Source: Trichostrongylus colubriformis (Eukaryota; Nematoda; Chromadorea; Rhabditida; Trichostrongylidae). From it: a stretch of 64,000 nucleotides of DNA. The notes beneath the pieces were generated by a model. The model did not search any database. It saw only the letters and a program-made list of their open reading frames with translations, and had not been told where the DNA came from. The stretch is taken from assembly GCA_963978905.1 (NCBI GenBank), contig OZ022259.1, positions 28,993,994-29,057,993 on the forward strand. The letters are read 5' to 3'. A program made the translations under genes and the position numbers. Positions 23,249 to 35,570 of the stretch are shown here, one piece after another (the first letter of the stretch is position 1; each line of letters opens with the position of its first letter).

Positions 23249-23642
23249 TAACTTCACAGTAACCTACCCACATTTAATAAAAGTTCTTTTTGCAACATGC
23301 AACTTGGAATCAGTGCAGACGGGACTCACGCAGGTAAAGCATTCTCGTAGGTGTGGCAGGTAACTAACAGGATATTGGCCCTCCCAGTACCGTCCTTCTT
23401 CTGAGGAATCTGTGCGTTTACACCACTCAATGCAAGGAATAAGACTCTAAACCACTCAGGTCGCGTCATCAAACACAATCTCCGTGCCTATAATACTTCG
23501 ATTACCACCTGACCGTTCTTAATCCACACTTGAATTTTTGCGAGTACATTTGAAGGAATCTACGAATGTCGAACTGAAGGCAGTGCAAGCATGCGGTATG
23601 GTATGCTCTTTCATATCAAGGACTACATCGTCTTTGTTTCAG
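23249..23642. other. Short stretch without recognised gene
   Basis: Lies between Helitron H3 and the methyltransferase fragment. No coding exon is recognised. It may be intron of the decayed methyltransferase gene. Confidence 0.3.
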
Positions 23643-24012
23643 ATCTAAACACTCACAATCTCGACTCCAGAGCATGAAGACAGATCAGGAGGGAATAGCC
23701 TCTCAAAGCTATCTAATGACAATGACAGGTATATGAGTGGTTTCAACGGATCAGATTTCCACAAACGATTTCCATAATCACATAACCCCAAAATATTTCT
23801 TTCAAGAGGAAATATTCGTCAGCGGGGCACTGAATCTTCACAGATTGATAGAGCAATCAGCTGAACATCAACTGCAGTTGAACATCACCATCATCGAACT
23901 GGATCCAAAGATGTTTGAAATCGCTCAGAAATAGTATGGCTTGGAGGTGGACATCGACACCGTGTGCTGGTAGACGATGGGATGGCGTTCATTAAGAGGG
24001 CTACTGGAAATG
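23643..24012 (+). pseudogene. SAM-methyltransferase (spermidine-synthase-fold, METTL13-like) gene fragment
   Basis: Two exon-like pieces: 23643-23728 (after TTTCAG, before GTATATGA; an open frame with SYLMTMTG) and about 23807-24012 (before GTACGCGT). The second encodes NITIIELDPKMFEIAQK, then YGLEVD, then in another frame RVLVDDGMAFIKRATGN. This is the post-motif-I to motif-II stretch of nematode spermidine-synthase-like methyltransferases, where ExDP binds the SAM ribose. It carries an in-frame TAG (23932-23934, probably from TGG) and a frameshift just after it. The glycine-rich loop expected before ALNL appears shortened. A transposon stack begins 14 bp after the exon. I call it a pseudogene fragment; the family is confident to fold level only. 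Confidence 0.6.
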
Positions 24013-24252
24013 GTACGCGTATGTATTGGGTCATTCCATAAGTAGTGTCGTTTTTTTCCAAGCAAAAATTTTTGTCATAAAATCACAAGTTTTTGCAGCA
24101 TGTCATGTATCATTCGAAAGGAAATTTTCTGCTCTAAAAAATTACATGTATAGTTTCTGAGTACGTTAGTATTGCGTCGAGATTTAAGTTGGCGAAGAGG
24201 TAGGTCCAGCCGACAAAAATTGGCCAAACCGGCAATCAATTGAAACACTATA

Positions 24253-24835
24253 TTTCACTTTAGGAAAATCAACCAGTCATGTGTCGCGTACTTAGTCCAG
24301 ACCTCTTCTACAAATTCCAATATTTAGTTGATCAAGAAGTCGTGTCGTTCTTTCTCCACATTTAGTTTTTCCTCCACAACTCGGTGATTTTAGACAATTT
24401 CTTTGAACCAAGGCAAGAAAATTTTCTCAACCAATCAGTTGAAAGAGTGGTGAAATGTTAAGAACAGGGTGTGGGGTGGGAACAGGGAAATATCACTGAC
24501 CGGATTCCTTAACTTTCTTTGGAGAAAATAAATTGTGAAAAATGTCAACTAGACCCCTATCACATGGTATTAAAACTCAATCTGAATCGCAGCCAAAAGG
24601 AACTAGAAAGATGTTTTCGATACAGCAAAAAACGTTCTTCAAAGTGGTTCATGAAACACTTGTGAGCAAGGAGTTTGAACGAAAAAAATTTTATTTTGAA
24701 TAAGTGTGGGTGCTTTTGAAAAAAAATTTTAGAAAAAGAACGACACGACTTCTTGATCAACTAAATATTGAAAATTGTAGAAGAGGTAAGGAGTAAGTAC
24801 ACGATACATGATTGGTCGATTTTCCTGAAGTGAAA
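24253..24835. mobile_element. Nested TIR element (inner 1)
   Basis: Inverted ends tttcactttaggaaaatcaa and (reverse) tttcacttcaggaaaatcga extend about 110 bp on each side, through a 'gatcaagaagtcgtgtcgtt' segment. TA flanks both ends. The middle 350 bp has no transposase motif that I recognise. Confidence 0.8.
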
Positions 24836-24837
24836 TA

Positions 24838-25752
24838 TTAGGTTGGTGCAATTGAAATTGCCGTTTGCCACAGCTATTCTTCAAATCAACATATCTCATG
24901 ACCAAATAAAGTTTATCAGTCAAAATAAGACCCTTTACATTCTACACATCTTTCCCAACGAGAAACAAGTTTGCTCATACCGCTAGCATAAAAATCAAGA
25001 TTCTTGGAAGCAATGAAATCCTCGAAAGCAGATCGAGCAGCTCCTTGATTGCTGAAGACCTTCTCCTTCAGGAAATTGTCGAGATGTCTGAAGAAATGGT
25101 AGTCCGTGGGGGAGAGGTCTGGGGAGTAGGCTGGGTGTGGTAGGGTTTCGTAACCTAGCTCGTTTAGCTTTTTTGACTTCAAAACGGCGTAATTTCTGAC
25201 TCTCGGTAAGCTCATGCGGCACCCATTTGTCGAGCTTTTTGGTTTTTCCGATCTTATGTAAATGCCTAGCCACCGTTGTGTGGTCAACCTCCAAATCCTT
25301 AGCTATCTCTCTAGTTGATCGGCGTGGATCGGCCTCGACGATCTTCTTCAGTTCTTCGTCGTCTATCGCCGAAGGTCGATGCCCTCTTACCTCATCTTCG
25401 AAGCTCTCGCATCCGCTTCGAAATTTCTCAAACCAATGCCGAGCTGTACGGTCGTTGAGCGTTCCTTCTCCAAAAACTTCATTAATATTTCGAGCTGTTT
25501 CCGCTGCGTTGCGACGAAGTTTGAATTCGTAGAACAAAATAGCTCGAACTTGACTTTTTTCCACTAGCATTTTAAAGGTCTGAAAAACGATTAGATGGAG
25601 TGCTTTGAAAAAACAAGTGGCACAGCTGTAAAGGCCGGCTCTCAAGCTTCAAATCGGTATACCACACTAAAGTATCAAACGAAGCGTCTTGGGCAAAGAC
25701 ACGTTCTTTTAGAAGGGTGGCCGAAACGGCAATTTCAATTGCACCAACCTAA
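24838..25752 (-). mobile_element. Mariner (Hsmar1/bandit-like) with internal deletion
   Basis: Ends TTAGGTTGGTGCAATTGAAA and inverse, TA on both sides, 915 bp. The minus-strand transposase starts MLVEKSQVRAILFYEF. It keeps the helix-turn-helix DNA-binding half (ADPRRSTREIAKDLEVDHTT, then KKLDKWVPHELTE) and then jumps at about 25165 from RRFEV straight into KKLNELGYETLPHPAYSP of the C-terminal third. The deletion removes the first two catalytic aspartates and shifts the frame; the last aspartate (SPTDYHFF) remains in the second frame (25203-24916). So it is non-autonomous. The Hsmar1-like motif set matches the hookworm mariner called bandit, from memory of the family. Confidence 0.9.
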
Positions 25753-25979
25753 TATAATGTTTCAATTGATTGCCGGTTTGGCCAGTTTTCGTCGGCTAGA
25801 CCTACCTCTTCGCCAGTCTAAATGTCGGCGCCATTCTAACATACTCAAAAACTGAACATCTCATTTTGTAGAGCAGAAAATTTCCTTTCGAATGATACAT
25901 GAAATGCTGCAAAAACTTGCGATTTCTTAGGAAAAATTTATGCTTGAAAAAAAACGACACTACTTATGGAATGACCCAA

Positions 25980-27379
25980 TAGCACTTGAATTTTTCTTTC
26001 GTTCATTATAATAAGCACACTCGGCGCTTGGGTGATTTGGGTGTGTTGCGGAAATCGCAAACAGGAGCGTCGCCGAGTATGAATACCGCTGGAATACAAT
26101 ATCGAATTATTAGGTAGGTTATCTGGCGTGTAGGATTCACAATATGTGACATGCATTCTGTTTTTGGCACCGAAGTGGTGCAACCACTTGTTTTCAAAAA
26201 ATCCTGGCTATTTCATGAACTTCATGAGGGTCATTCGAGGTGCTGATCACAAATACAGCATTCTTTTGAGGCTCTGGGTTGTTCACTGCTATGTCAGCAG
26301 TGTTATATAGTGCAAGCACCATACGCTGCCACGATTTTCGCCCGAGTTTGAGAAGGAAGGGAACCCTTCTTTCTCCACTAATGCTTGGGCAAAAATATAC
26401 ACTAGAGTGTGCAAATTGATACATGTAGGATACCAGCGAGACAGGCGCCATCTTGAGCCAAACGGCATCTGCGTTGGGGGCCATTGTCATGTTCGCCATC
26501 AGCATTTTGAGTAACCCCTAAATAACTATTCCAAAGGAAAATGGTGAATAATCGTCGTTGCATCAATTTCGTGCAACTGCACCCAATTAGCGCAAATGTC
26601 GAAAACGGATGCCATATTCTTTACCAGCAGCCCAAATGTCGCCTATAGGCGAAGTCATTATTTATCATTATTTTTATTGTTACAAATTGTTTTTTATCAA
26701 CTCGCGGTCTGGAGTGTTGAAAGTTGAACAGTGCCCGATTTTTTTCTTCCACTCGATATCTATGTCCTGCTCGAGGGCTCACGGTGAAAAAAGGGGTCGG
26801 AAATCCGCTGGGGCTATCCTTTGCAGAACCTCCCTTTCGAAGAGCTTTGAAGCGAACATTTAGTACCCCACGGCGCACTCCACGAGCCATTTTTTTGACC
26901 TCCACATATTTGAGCATTTTGTGGCACAGGATCGCGGTGCACCTCTGCCGACTGAGGGCTTAGAGGAAAACTCACAAGCATCCGGCGCGTTTCGAGTGAC
27001 GGCCACCGCGCGACGCGACGATGGGCCATAGTCTGCACCGCTGTCGCCGTTCCAAGCTGATATTTTGTCAAGGTTTTGAGACAGCGCTCCTTTTTCTTCT
27101 CCATGTCTCTCTTCTCCCATCAGCGGACACCACATGGATGAGTGCGCGAGCTCCTTGATTGCCTTCCCTTCCAAGTCCAGGCAAATACAAGCGGCCTAAC
27201 AAATGCCACGACCCGCACGTTGAAACGACCAGCTATCAGCTCTTACCTAACGAAACTTCAGTGCATATTGTGTTCGCCCTTACTATATTGCAAGTGCTAC
27301 CGTAGATAGCCTCGTTGGAGCAGCAATGGCAGAGTTGCCCATCGTTTCGCTTCCCCACTGCGCCACGTCACTTAAAGAC
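25980..27379. other. Unassigned stretch
   Basis: Open frames of up to about 104 codons on both strands (26194-26505 -, 26621-27174 -) overlap each other in several frames, which is a composition effect. I see no domain or clear splice pair. A minus-strand frame at 26505-26194 is Met-rich and could be an exon, but nothing supports it. Confidence 0.3.
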
Positions 27380-27930
27380 ATCATTAGGGGTAATGCGGTA
27401 ATGGAGAAATCCCTACAAGAAGTCACTTACATGGTAGTCCTGGGCCTAGGAAGGCTATCTGTAGCGAAATCCCGGTGAAAAAGCGCCCATTCAAGCTGTA
27501 GAAACCTGCAAAACGCCGCAATCATGCAGCGGTTCCGCCTCTTGGACACAGCGGTCCCGCCTCCCGATGACGTAATTCCCGATTGATTGGGGTGGGAGCG
27601 GCCAAGGAGATGGGGCAGGATCGGGGGTTTTGCGGCGCACTTTCGCAGTTTTAGCTTGAAACTCACTCAAAAAAATAGATGTTGTCGTATTTCCAAACAT
27701 TCCCCTGTGTTTACTTGGCAACATGCCAATGGAAAACTAGATCAGACTACTCCCTTCTTGACGGACAGGTCGTCCGCGTCGAGAATCAACAGTGGAAAGG
27801 GGGTCCTATTTCTCGGGTTTTGGGCCATTTCCATCCGTTTTTTCTCAACTATCCTGTCACTAGGCATCTCGACTTTCATATGCACTATTTCTTTTACTTT
27901 TCGTCCGACTTTCCCCTAATGCTGCCTTTA
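27380..27930 (+). repeat. Dispersed repeat family C, copy 2
   Basis: Collinear with 361-956. It is better preserved here in the 'cccgcctcccgatgacgtaat' and 'caggatcgggggttttgcgg' region. Confidence 0.55.
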
Positions 27931-28235
27931 AACACACGAAAGAAGGGGTCGGAGAACGGATGAAGTATATTCGATGTGGTTCAAATTGATCAGTTCACTT
28001 GGTGCTGGATAACTGCTTCTTAAAATGCCTAAACGAACATTTTTCCATTTGCTTTCCGGGCTCGAACCAGTTGCAGGATTGATCTGAGAGCCTCTCATGG
28101 TTGGGAGGTAAACTAGCTTCCAATACAAGTAGTTGACCCGCTCCTATTTCCGGCATCTTTGTGTCGCTGAAATAATCCAGACTACTTTTGATTTTTGATA
28201 GCTGCTAATTTTCGCCGCAGTTCGCAATGCGAAAG
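27931..28235. other. Short unassigned stretch
   Basis: No gene recognised. A B-box-like segment (rc ggttcgagccc) near 28060 lacks a matching tRNA fold. Confidence 0.35.
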
Positions 28236-28390
28236 TGCTGAGTTATGTGCAAAAGCTTCGTTCTCGGACGGAACTCGAGACCGCACTCCATGCTTTCCGG
28301 GCATATGTGCTAATCCATTACAAGCAATGGAAAGCATGGAGTGCAGGCTCGAGTTCCGTCAGAAACCGAAGCTTTTGCCCATAACTCAGC
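28236..28390. repeat. Hairpin-forming inverted repeat
   Basis: Arms of about 60 bp: gctgagttatgtgcaaaagc continuing ttcgttctcggacggaactcg then the segment actccatgctttcc. The inverse follows after a loop of about 25 bp. A few mismatches in the arms make it a real diverged foldback rather than a read artefact. No clear target duplication was found. Confidence 0.75.
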
Positions 28391-30139
28391 ATACTTGTAA
28401 CAATGCAGACTATATTTGGTAAGATTGCACTGAATTTGGGTAAATTTGAAGGCCTCATTCATCCCTGAGTGATACATACAAAGGGCTTCGGATGTATGTG
28501 ATGAATACGTAAGTCATGTTAATGTTATTCATCATGCTAAAATGCTTTCAGGTGAGCACTACAACGTGGTACTTCTATGCAAGAAAATGTCAAATTTGTG
28601 TGCCTTGGAGACATCTTTATCACCGCGACAGCTCTAGATCATCTTGCCAATGTGATTAATTCAAAGGATGCGGACCCTCGAGGACATTTAATAGTGACGC
28701 AGGATTTCGATTTCTTCAACAACTCTGTCCAATCCTTATGAGTCCAATATTCTTATGGTAAAGAGCATGTGATAAAACACGCTCCTTTACACTATGCTTG
28801 ATGTCGACGAGTTGCGGATGAGAATCGAGATCATTAAGCGTTTCTATGTCCTGATTCCCGTGACATGCACGCGCATCACAATCTGCGAAGTTTGTGCGGC
28901 GTCGCATCCTGACCTAACGTTACCAACCTGCTGACAGTGAAACAAATAACTTGTTGTTAGTGCTATTTTCGTAATACTATCCATCGAATACAATGTCAAT
29001 GTAGTCAGTGAAGAGGTAGGAACGCGGTTTCGAAATTTCACTGGAATAGATTTTCTAAGGAAATTTCGATTAATGCAAAAGCGGAGTAGGGACTTGTGTT
29101 ATAACGCATTATCTGTAGTGCGTCCGGATATCCCAGTGTCGCTCTATAGACCGCAAAGAAAGCTGCGACAGCTCAAGACCAGTGGCGGCACTTTCTTCTT
29201 CATAGAAAGCGAAAGGGAATTTCTATGTAGATCCAAGGAGAGGGGAGAGGAGCTCCACGTGAGGTAAATCAGCTTTGATGTGCAAAAAGGTCTACGTGAG
29301 AAGTAGTTCACCTTTCCTCGAGCTAGTTTCCATCTCTGAGTTTGGGTTAAGATTCACCTTTCCCCGAGCTAGTTTTCCTCTCTAAGTTTGGGTTAAGGGG
29401 TTTAGTCAGTGTGGCATTTCCGTTCCTCAAGGAAGGTGGATGATATCCTATTTGGAATTATGATGCACAGAAATTATATATGGACAAATTCGATGCGACT
29501 TTCGAGCTGGCGAGGACGGTGTGGTGGTGTATACAACATAATAACAAGTGATAAAGGGCGATAAGGAGCGTTGGAAGGCAACTGTCACCAAATCTGTTTA
29601 CCTAGAGCATTGAGCAATCTGATAGACGATATCTAAGGATTGATGGATCATCAATTGGTGATGGATGATCGGAAGTGATAGCTACTGATAAAAGTTGATA
29701 AGGGGCGTTATGAAAAGCAAGTGAAAAGGGTCACATAACACGGGTCAAAAGTAGAGCATTGACTGTTAAAGACCTTGGTACAAAGACATTATTGATGGAT
29801 GATCCTAACCAATATAAAGTAATATGGTTAATAATGTGCGTTGGATGTTGTATGGCACTGAAGCACCTGCGCTTTTCGCTGATCCGTACGTTGTTTGAAT
29901 TATCAGCCTTGTGTGAGCGACACTGTTGATGAAAGATAGCGAGAGATGGCTTTTAGTAAAACTCTCATAGCCGATATGAGTATGTCGAATGGAATTGGAC
30001 ACAACACTTACTACTACCATACGACCTCCATAGCCAAAGTGTTAGATGATCAATGGATACACACATTTTGTTGCTGTTCTTATCAAGTGCGACGAAGCGA
30101 ATCAGGTGACCGTGCCCGTAGAGATCTGACAAGCAGTAA
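28391..30139. other. Unassigned stretch with a faint Helitron-like relic
   Basis: From about 29470 to 29720 come ggtggtgtat, ataacaagtgataaagggcg, gataaggagcgt and similar segments resembling diverged Helitron minisatellite units. With the degraded terminal hairpin at 30735-30870 they may be the two ends of a fifth, decayed copy. No gene recognised. Confidence 0.35.
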
Positions 30140-30603
30140 GGCTGCGTTCATACCAAATTGAAAGAGAGTTTTGGCGCATCTACGCATTGGCGCATCCGCG
30201 ATTTGAGATTTTTGGCGTGCCATGCCACATCACTCTAGCAACGCAGTCAGTTAAACGGTGCGGTTGATTTCTTTTTCTCCTCCTTCCATTTCTTGATTTT
30301 TCCATATCTTATCGAAAGTTGGTAACTGCAATGGTAAATGTCCAAAATCGCGAATGCGCCAATACTCTCATTTTTCAATCAATGCGTATCTTATTCATCA
30401 CGCGAATGCATCGATTCTCTCGAATCGCGGATGCGCCGATGCGCCAATCCACTAATTCTCTCAAATCGCGGACGCGCCGCCGCCGATCCGCCAATTCTCT
30501 CAAATCGCGGATGCGCAAATGCGCTCACTTTCCCGATCGATACGTATATTTCACATTGCGCGGATGTGCCAGAACTCTCACTCAATTTGGTATGAACGCA
30601 GCC
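30140..30603. mobile_element. Foldback MITE, 'GGCTGCGTTCATACC' family
   Basis: Inverted ends ggctgcgttcataccaaatt and aatttggtatgaacgcagcc, flanked by TAA on both sides. The interior has multiple copies of 'tctcaaatcgcggatgcgcc'. Same family as 17836-18094. Confidence 0.8.
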
Positions 30604-30734
30604 TAACAAATAATCAAAATATCATTTACTGATGCAACCCCCACTTACTCTGCCATCTGTTTATAGAAATGTTTCGACCGCCATACTCCATGAGCTCCAG
30701 AGGAAGGATAGGTGTTTATAGTGATACAAGTTCG

Positions 30735-30870
30735 GCTTGAGCACAGTACTGCACGTATCGCATTGTGGAATTTCCATCGATACCGATCAGTCAGTGTTGA
30801 TCATGACGGCGTAATTTCATCTTTTCACAGAATGATACACGCAGTACTGTGTGATATCTGAACTGATTAC
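30735..30870 (+). repeat. Degraded Helitron-type terminal hairpin
   Basis: ttgagcacagtactgcacgt and, inverted, acacgcagtactgtgtgata resemble the outer arms of the Helitron hairpins. The CTGG end has become ctgatt. It may be the 3' end of a decayed fifth copy. Confidence 0.4.
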
Positions 30871-31614
30871 TAGTAATCAACGATCGTGGGTGATTAACAA
30901 AAACAGTATCTTTCAGATAGCCACAATATTAAGAGCCGCACACATCCATCCCACAATATCTCCTTGTTTGTGAACTTGCACTTACAAAGCAAAGACTTCT
31001 GGATCGAGGCAGGCGTTCGCAGTAAGACAACAACCATTCCACGCACTTTCCGATACTTTCGAATGTGCCTCCAAGATCGCTTATTCTGTGGGCAAAGTTA
31101 TTATTTTTGTTTAGTAAACCCTGTGATTGTGATAAGAGGATGATAGAACAAAGCAATCGCGCGAAGTAGCGAAACTGATGGGTCTTGGAATATCGAAAGT
31201 TCATGTTATGTTTTGATGGCACCTCCCCACCGATACTAGTACTGCATACGTACGTAAGCACCCATAGTCCATTCGTACTCAGTCTGCGGCGCGCTGACGT
31301 CGCAGTAGGTGTTGTCGTGGGCAGGGGTGGGGGTAGGGGGGAGGGGGGGCGGGAGGAGTGCGGTTGAACTACACCGCCCAAAGCAGTGAGTAATTATACA
31401 TGGAAGCGATTCCGATGTCTCAACAATTCATGTAGCTCAGTCAGCTATCAGTCGTGCACAGAAGGCCAGAAAAGGATAATTGACTTCATCACTAGGGAAT
31501 ATAGACGCAAAACTCCGATTTCTTCGACTAATGCGTCGCACCAGTGGATAAGATTATCGCATAAGTTGAATTCTGGAGTATCCGCTATCGCTGCTAAAGC
31601 ACATCGCTGAGTAA

Positions 31615-31722
31615 GGCCGCTTCCATACTTTGCGCACCGACGCCGTCACGCGCGTGCCTGCGTCACGCGCGTGACGCAGGCACGCGCGTGACGGCGTCGG
31701 TGCGCAAAGTATGGAAGCGGCC
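31615..31722. mobile_element. 108-bp near-perfect GC-rich palindromic MITE
   Basis: Arms start ggccgcttccatactttgcg and mirror each other across a centre of alternating gcgcgtgacgc. TAA flanks both ends. The outer 20 bp match the ends of the larger element at 43278-43635, so it is a minimal member of that family. Confidence 0.85.
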
Positions 31723-31725
31723 TAA

Positions 31726-32430
31726 CACCTGCTATCCCATCGTATACCGCATTTCGTCAGTGCTGGTAACGCGCGATGTACTTCACATAGCCAATATTGG
31801 TGCTCTATAAACGTTGTGCTTGGTGAGATTATAATTGCCATATTTTAGGCTTGTTTGACGTCATAGGACGCGATACACGATGTTACGTCATGATACGCGC
31901 TGCTTCCTTCCTTTTGTGAACCCTAGTTCACCCACTACACCTATCAATCAATCAGATGGCCGAATGCCACTTAACGGTTGAAAACTGGCCGTGTTCATCT
32001 GGAAATTTATTTTTTGCTATCTTTTGTCTGGGTGTCTATGGTAACGTGACGTCTTTGCTTTTTGCTTTCAGTTGAAGTTTATTGAACCAATTCGAGCAAA
32101 CTCTGTTGCCATGAACATCTTTTTTGTGCGATCCTCCCAATAATAAAGTAATAATGAAATAAAAGAGTTTGGTTAGTTCTTGCATTTTCGAATTTCCACT
32201 TTCTTATGATTTTTGGTTCATCGCTGATTATTTTTATGGAAGAGTGCTTCTTATTCAATTGAAACATAGTAACCTTTGGTCCCAAAAAAAATTTTCTAAA
32301 GTCTTAGAACAAAATGGACAAGCGACCGTCTGCACTATTTGTCTCATGCACTGCTTTCCTCTGATACATCAAACACCCTATGCTTAATCGCATCGCAGCA
32401 TGTGATTAGAACCGGAGCTTGTAGGGCGAA
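31726..32430. other. Unassigned stretch
   Basis: No gene or repeat recognised. Confidence 0.3.
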
Positions 32431-32439
32431 ACGATCCGT

Positions 32440-32945
32440 GCAGTGGTTGGACATAGTTCAAGCTCTTATCGATCACGTCAGCATGGTGGCGGTATGGTGG
32501 TCTACGACTGGTCTATAATCCATTACAGCTTTATGGATCCCGGTGAAAATATTATGGCTGAAAAGTCCTGTGAGGGGCTCGCAGCGATATGCATGCTGAT
32601 CATGAGCCCAGTACTGGCTCATGGGAAGGATCCAATCCTTTTTCACGATAACGCATGGCCCTATGTTGCACAAATAAACCTGAAAAAGTTGCATAAGCGG
32701 GCCTACGAAACTCTGCCCCACCTGCCATATTCATCTGCCCTGACTTCCTCCGGCTACTATTTCTGCAGCATCTGGTATCTTTCTTTGGAAGAAACGCTTC
32801 AAGACCAGGCATGACTCTAAAGCGGCCTTTAACGAATTTATTGCATCCCGGTCTCCGCATTTCTGAGGACCGAAATAAGCAAGTTTCTATCTTATTGGCG
32901 AAAATGTGTGGGCTCCTATGATTCATTTCGATTGGTAGCATTTTG
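32440..32945 (+). pseudogene. Mariner transposase relic (C-terminal half)
   Basis: Plus-strand frame with IIHYSFMDPGENI, DPILFHDNAWPYVAQ (catalytic HDN region) and ETLPHLPYSSALTSSGYYF. The last is a decayed version of the SPDLxPxDYH box, with the third catalytic Asp replaced. It continues with AAFNEFIASR and two stops. The N-terminal half and both TIRs are not recognisable. Dead fragment of an Hsmar1-type mariner. Confidence 0.8.
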
Positions 32946-32949
32946 TATG

Positions 32950-35570
32950 ACACGAGATATGCGCATTTGAGATTAGAGTAGTTAGACCGCAATGCCTTTC
33001 CGAACGACCTTACAATTAGATTTTCCCGCGCATTATAAAACATGCATCAAAGTACGTTCCATGTTCGCTAGAAGGCGATGCCATCTTGCTCGCCACTAGT
33101 GGGTTCACAGTGGGGAGGGTCAAATCACACTCGCCAAATGTGGCTTGGGCAACATTTAGCGCTCGCTATCTGCTGCCTCCTACCGAGCGTGAATCGTACT
33201 TTTGAATGGTTTGAGGCAAAGTGCTTCACGGACAGAGATGGTGTTGATGGTATCGGATACCTACCCTTAGATGTTTAGTCTTTTCGCTTGATGCTGCTTT
33301 CTTATCAGAGCACTCGGCACGTTCAGCGTTCTGTAGGTTCCCATCTGCTCATCTACTATTCCAATCAATTTTTGTCAACTGCATGTGCTTAATCAAAGGG
33401 CTTCGCACATGTCGACAAATATTTCCAGCTGTGGAAAAAGTCGGGCGCTTGGTTCTACGAGGAAGTGTTAGAGTTTGTGCGTCCGGAAGCAAATGAAAGC
33501 GTCATCTCCCCTTCGCTTCAGCACAGGCCATCATGAACATCACCAGCTGGATCATCTACATCTCAGGCATATCCAAGGCGTCATCTAATGCCAACGCCCA
33601 ATGACAGATGAGGTTTAAAAAAATATGCCATTTTCAATGAAACATTGATTCCCTGAACAAAAGCTTCAGCGAAATGGCGACGCCTGCGGTATTACCGGAT
33701 ATTTTGATAAGGTTCCAAAAATTTAAAAAAGTAACAGCACATTCTTATGCACCAATGATGAGTGCTTACACTGAAATTGTCTTTGTGGTGGTGAAGTGAG
33801 GAATATAGGATCTGTTCGAACTGAGCGCATGCTTCAGACGAGGGGACTATTCAAATGATTCGTCGAGCAAAATATCTCTTTTCTTCGTCAGCACTTTGAC
33901 ACAGTTTTCACTTCTTCACGTACCGATGAGCTCCCACTTCCCACCACGTGGCCTTTCTTGAGCTACTTGTCTATATGTTTTCAAAGGAGCAATTTGAAAG
34001 CTGAGAAAAGGTTTAAACGCAACCATTGTGCCCGCGGGGATCAGTCATCGAGTGAAGCGGCCTCACAATCTCCTATTAGTATGGTCTTTATTATTGTTCG
34101 AAAAAATATAACTATTTTTGCCTTCTCTACCTCAACTGGCAAGAGCAATCCTTTCCAACCGTAATGCAGGACCTTCTTCTCGTCCCTTGGGATTTCCATG
34201 ACAGACAAATACTTCACCCTGACCACAGACCATCGCTTCCAATCCACGATCCACGTGGAATTTTCAGAGTAGTTTGCGCCGAGTAAGCACATGCATACAC
34301 ACCAGCCATAATTAGCATCTCGTCCATCAATGGTACTGCTGAGGTTATAGCTCGCATAGTGCGATCACATGTGTCGTGTTTCGCCCTCTCGCTCGAGCTC
34401 TAATTTTATTCTGCAACACTGCCTGACATCACTCAGGACAGTAACACGCTGGAGTGCGAGTGCACGCAACGACACGTGCGATCGCACGATTGTGCGAATC
34501 CTAGTTTCGCGAAGTATAACCGCAGTCTAAAGAGCAAAGAAGTGCCCACCAATGAAGAATGTGCACTTCTCAGCACTTCTCTTTCCGGCCGCGTACGCAC
34601 TCACGCGATGACTATCCTCAAGTGAGTCTCTTGAACCTTCAATCCGCTACTCGTAGAAAATATTCATACTTTATACTTTTCGTTACTAACCTGGTTTTTA
34701 TACACTCCTAGAGTTCTGGTGTTCTTCATATTATCACCCTCTTCCCAACAGGGCTTCCACTCTGAATAGACCTGTCGAACTGCATTCTTCTATAATACCA
34801 TCTGCGAATTCCGTACTGGGGTCTAGCAGGGTCGAGCCTGGCATCGAAGAAGGTTCCCCGGAAAATATGACCCTCCCGGTCGAGGCATTTGGCGCTTGGT
34901 GCCTATACACCAGCCGTCTTCCTGAAAGAAGGTCGTCCGGAATTATAATAATTATCCATCGACGACTTTTTCTGAGATCGGCTCATCGACCCAAAATTTC
35001 TCCCACGGTGCAACTTCTTTGGAAAGTTCCGAATGATGACACCTCTCCACTTTCATACCCAAAATACGACCCCCGTCGTGGATTACCTGACCCGGTTCTA
35101 GGCTGCGGTGCCATTAAATACAGTATTTAAGAGTCTTCACTTACTAATGCACTCACCTCTTAGCCTTCGCAGTGATTTTTGTGGTCTTGAGTGGTTGTCA
35201 AAGCGTGACCTCTACTGCCAATTCCATTTTTCTATGGAGCTCTGAATTTCAGGACAAAATCACCGCGCCCGCGGATTCAAGCGTCATGGGTGAAGGAGAA
35301 GGTGATGACGTCGATGTCTGTTGATGACGATGACAGGTGACGAGACCTGCTGTGGCTTTGATTTTTTGTAATCAAAAGGTTCTTTTCGAAGGAGCTCGTC
35401 TGAAGACGAGTTTGCCCAGTCCGGCGTGGTCAGACGCAGTCACAAAGCAACGATGGCAGCCCGATGTGAGGAGAACCTAGCGCGATTCGCTCTGCATGCC
35501 ACCCATATTAGCGATAGCGGTGAGTATTCAAGTCTGACTTTGGCGCAAAATTTTATGAAACTATTGGAAG
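32950..35570. other. Unassigned stretch
   Basis: No coding exon recognised in about 2.6 kb. A diverged foldback element with TAA-type edges lies at about 34340-34530 (tagctcgcatagtgcgatca ... gaagtataaccgcagtctaa); it resembles the family at 44457-44707. Confidence 0.35.

Larger units (their letters stand above)
24026..25979. mobile_element. Palindromic TIR element with two nested insertions
   Basis: Arms 24026-24252 and 25755-25979 are inverted repeats of about 225 bp, beginning TTGGGTCATTCCATAAGTAG and flanked by TA. Without the insertions the element would be a foldback MITE of about 450 bp with mariner-type TA targeting. Its centre now holds a second TIR element (24253-24835) and a mariner (24838-25752), side by side. 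Confidence 0.85.

Noticed and set aside
26814..27174. Overlapping minus frames of about 100 codons
   Set aside because: Open in several frames at once, which reflects base composition; no motif or splice support.
28030..28120. B-box-like GGTTCGAGCCC on the minus strand, possible tRNA
   Set aside because: I could not build an acceptor stem, D arm or anticodon arm around it.
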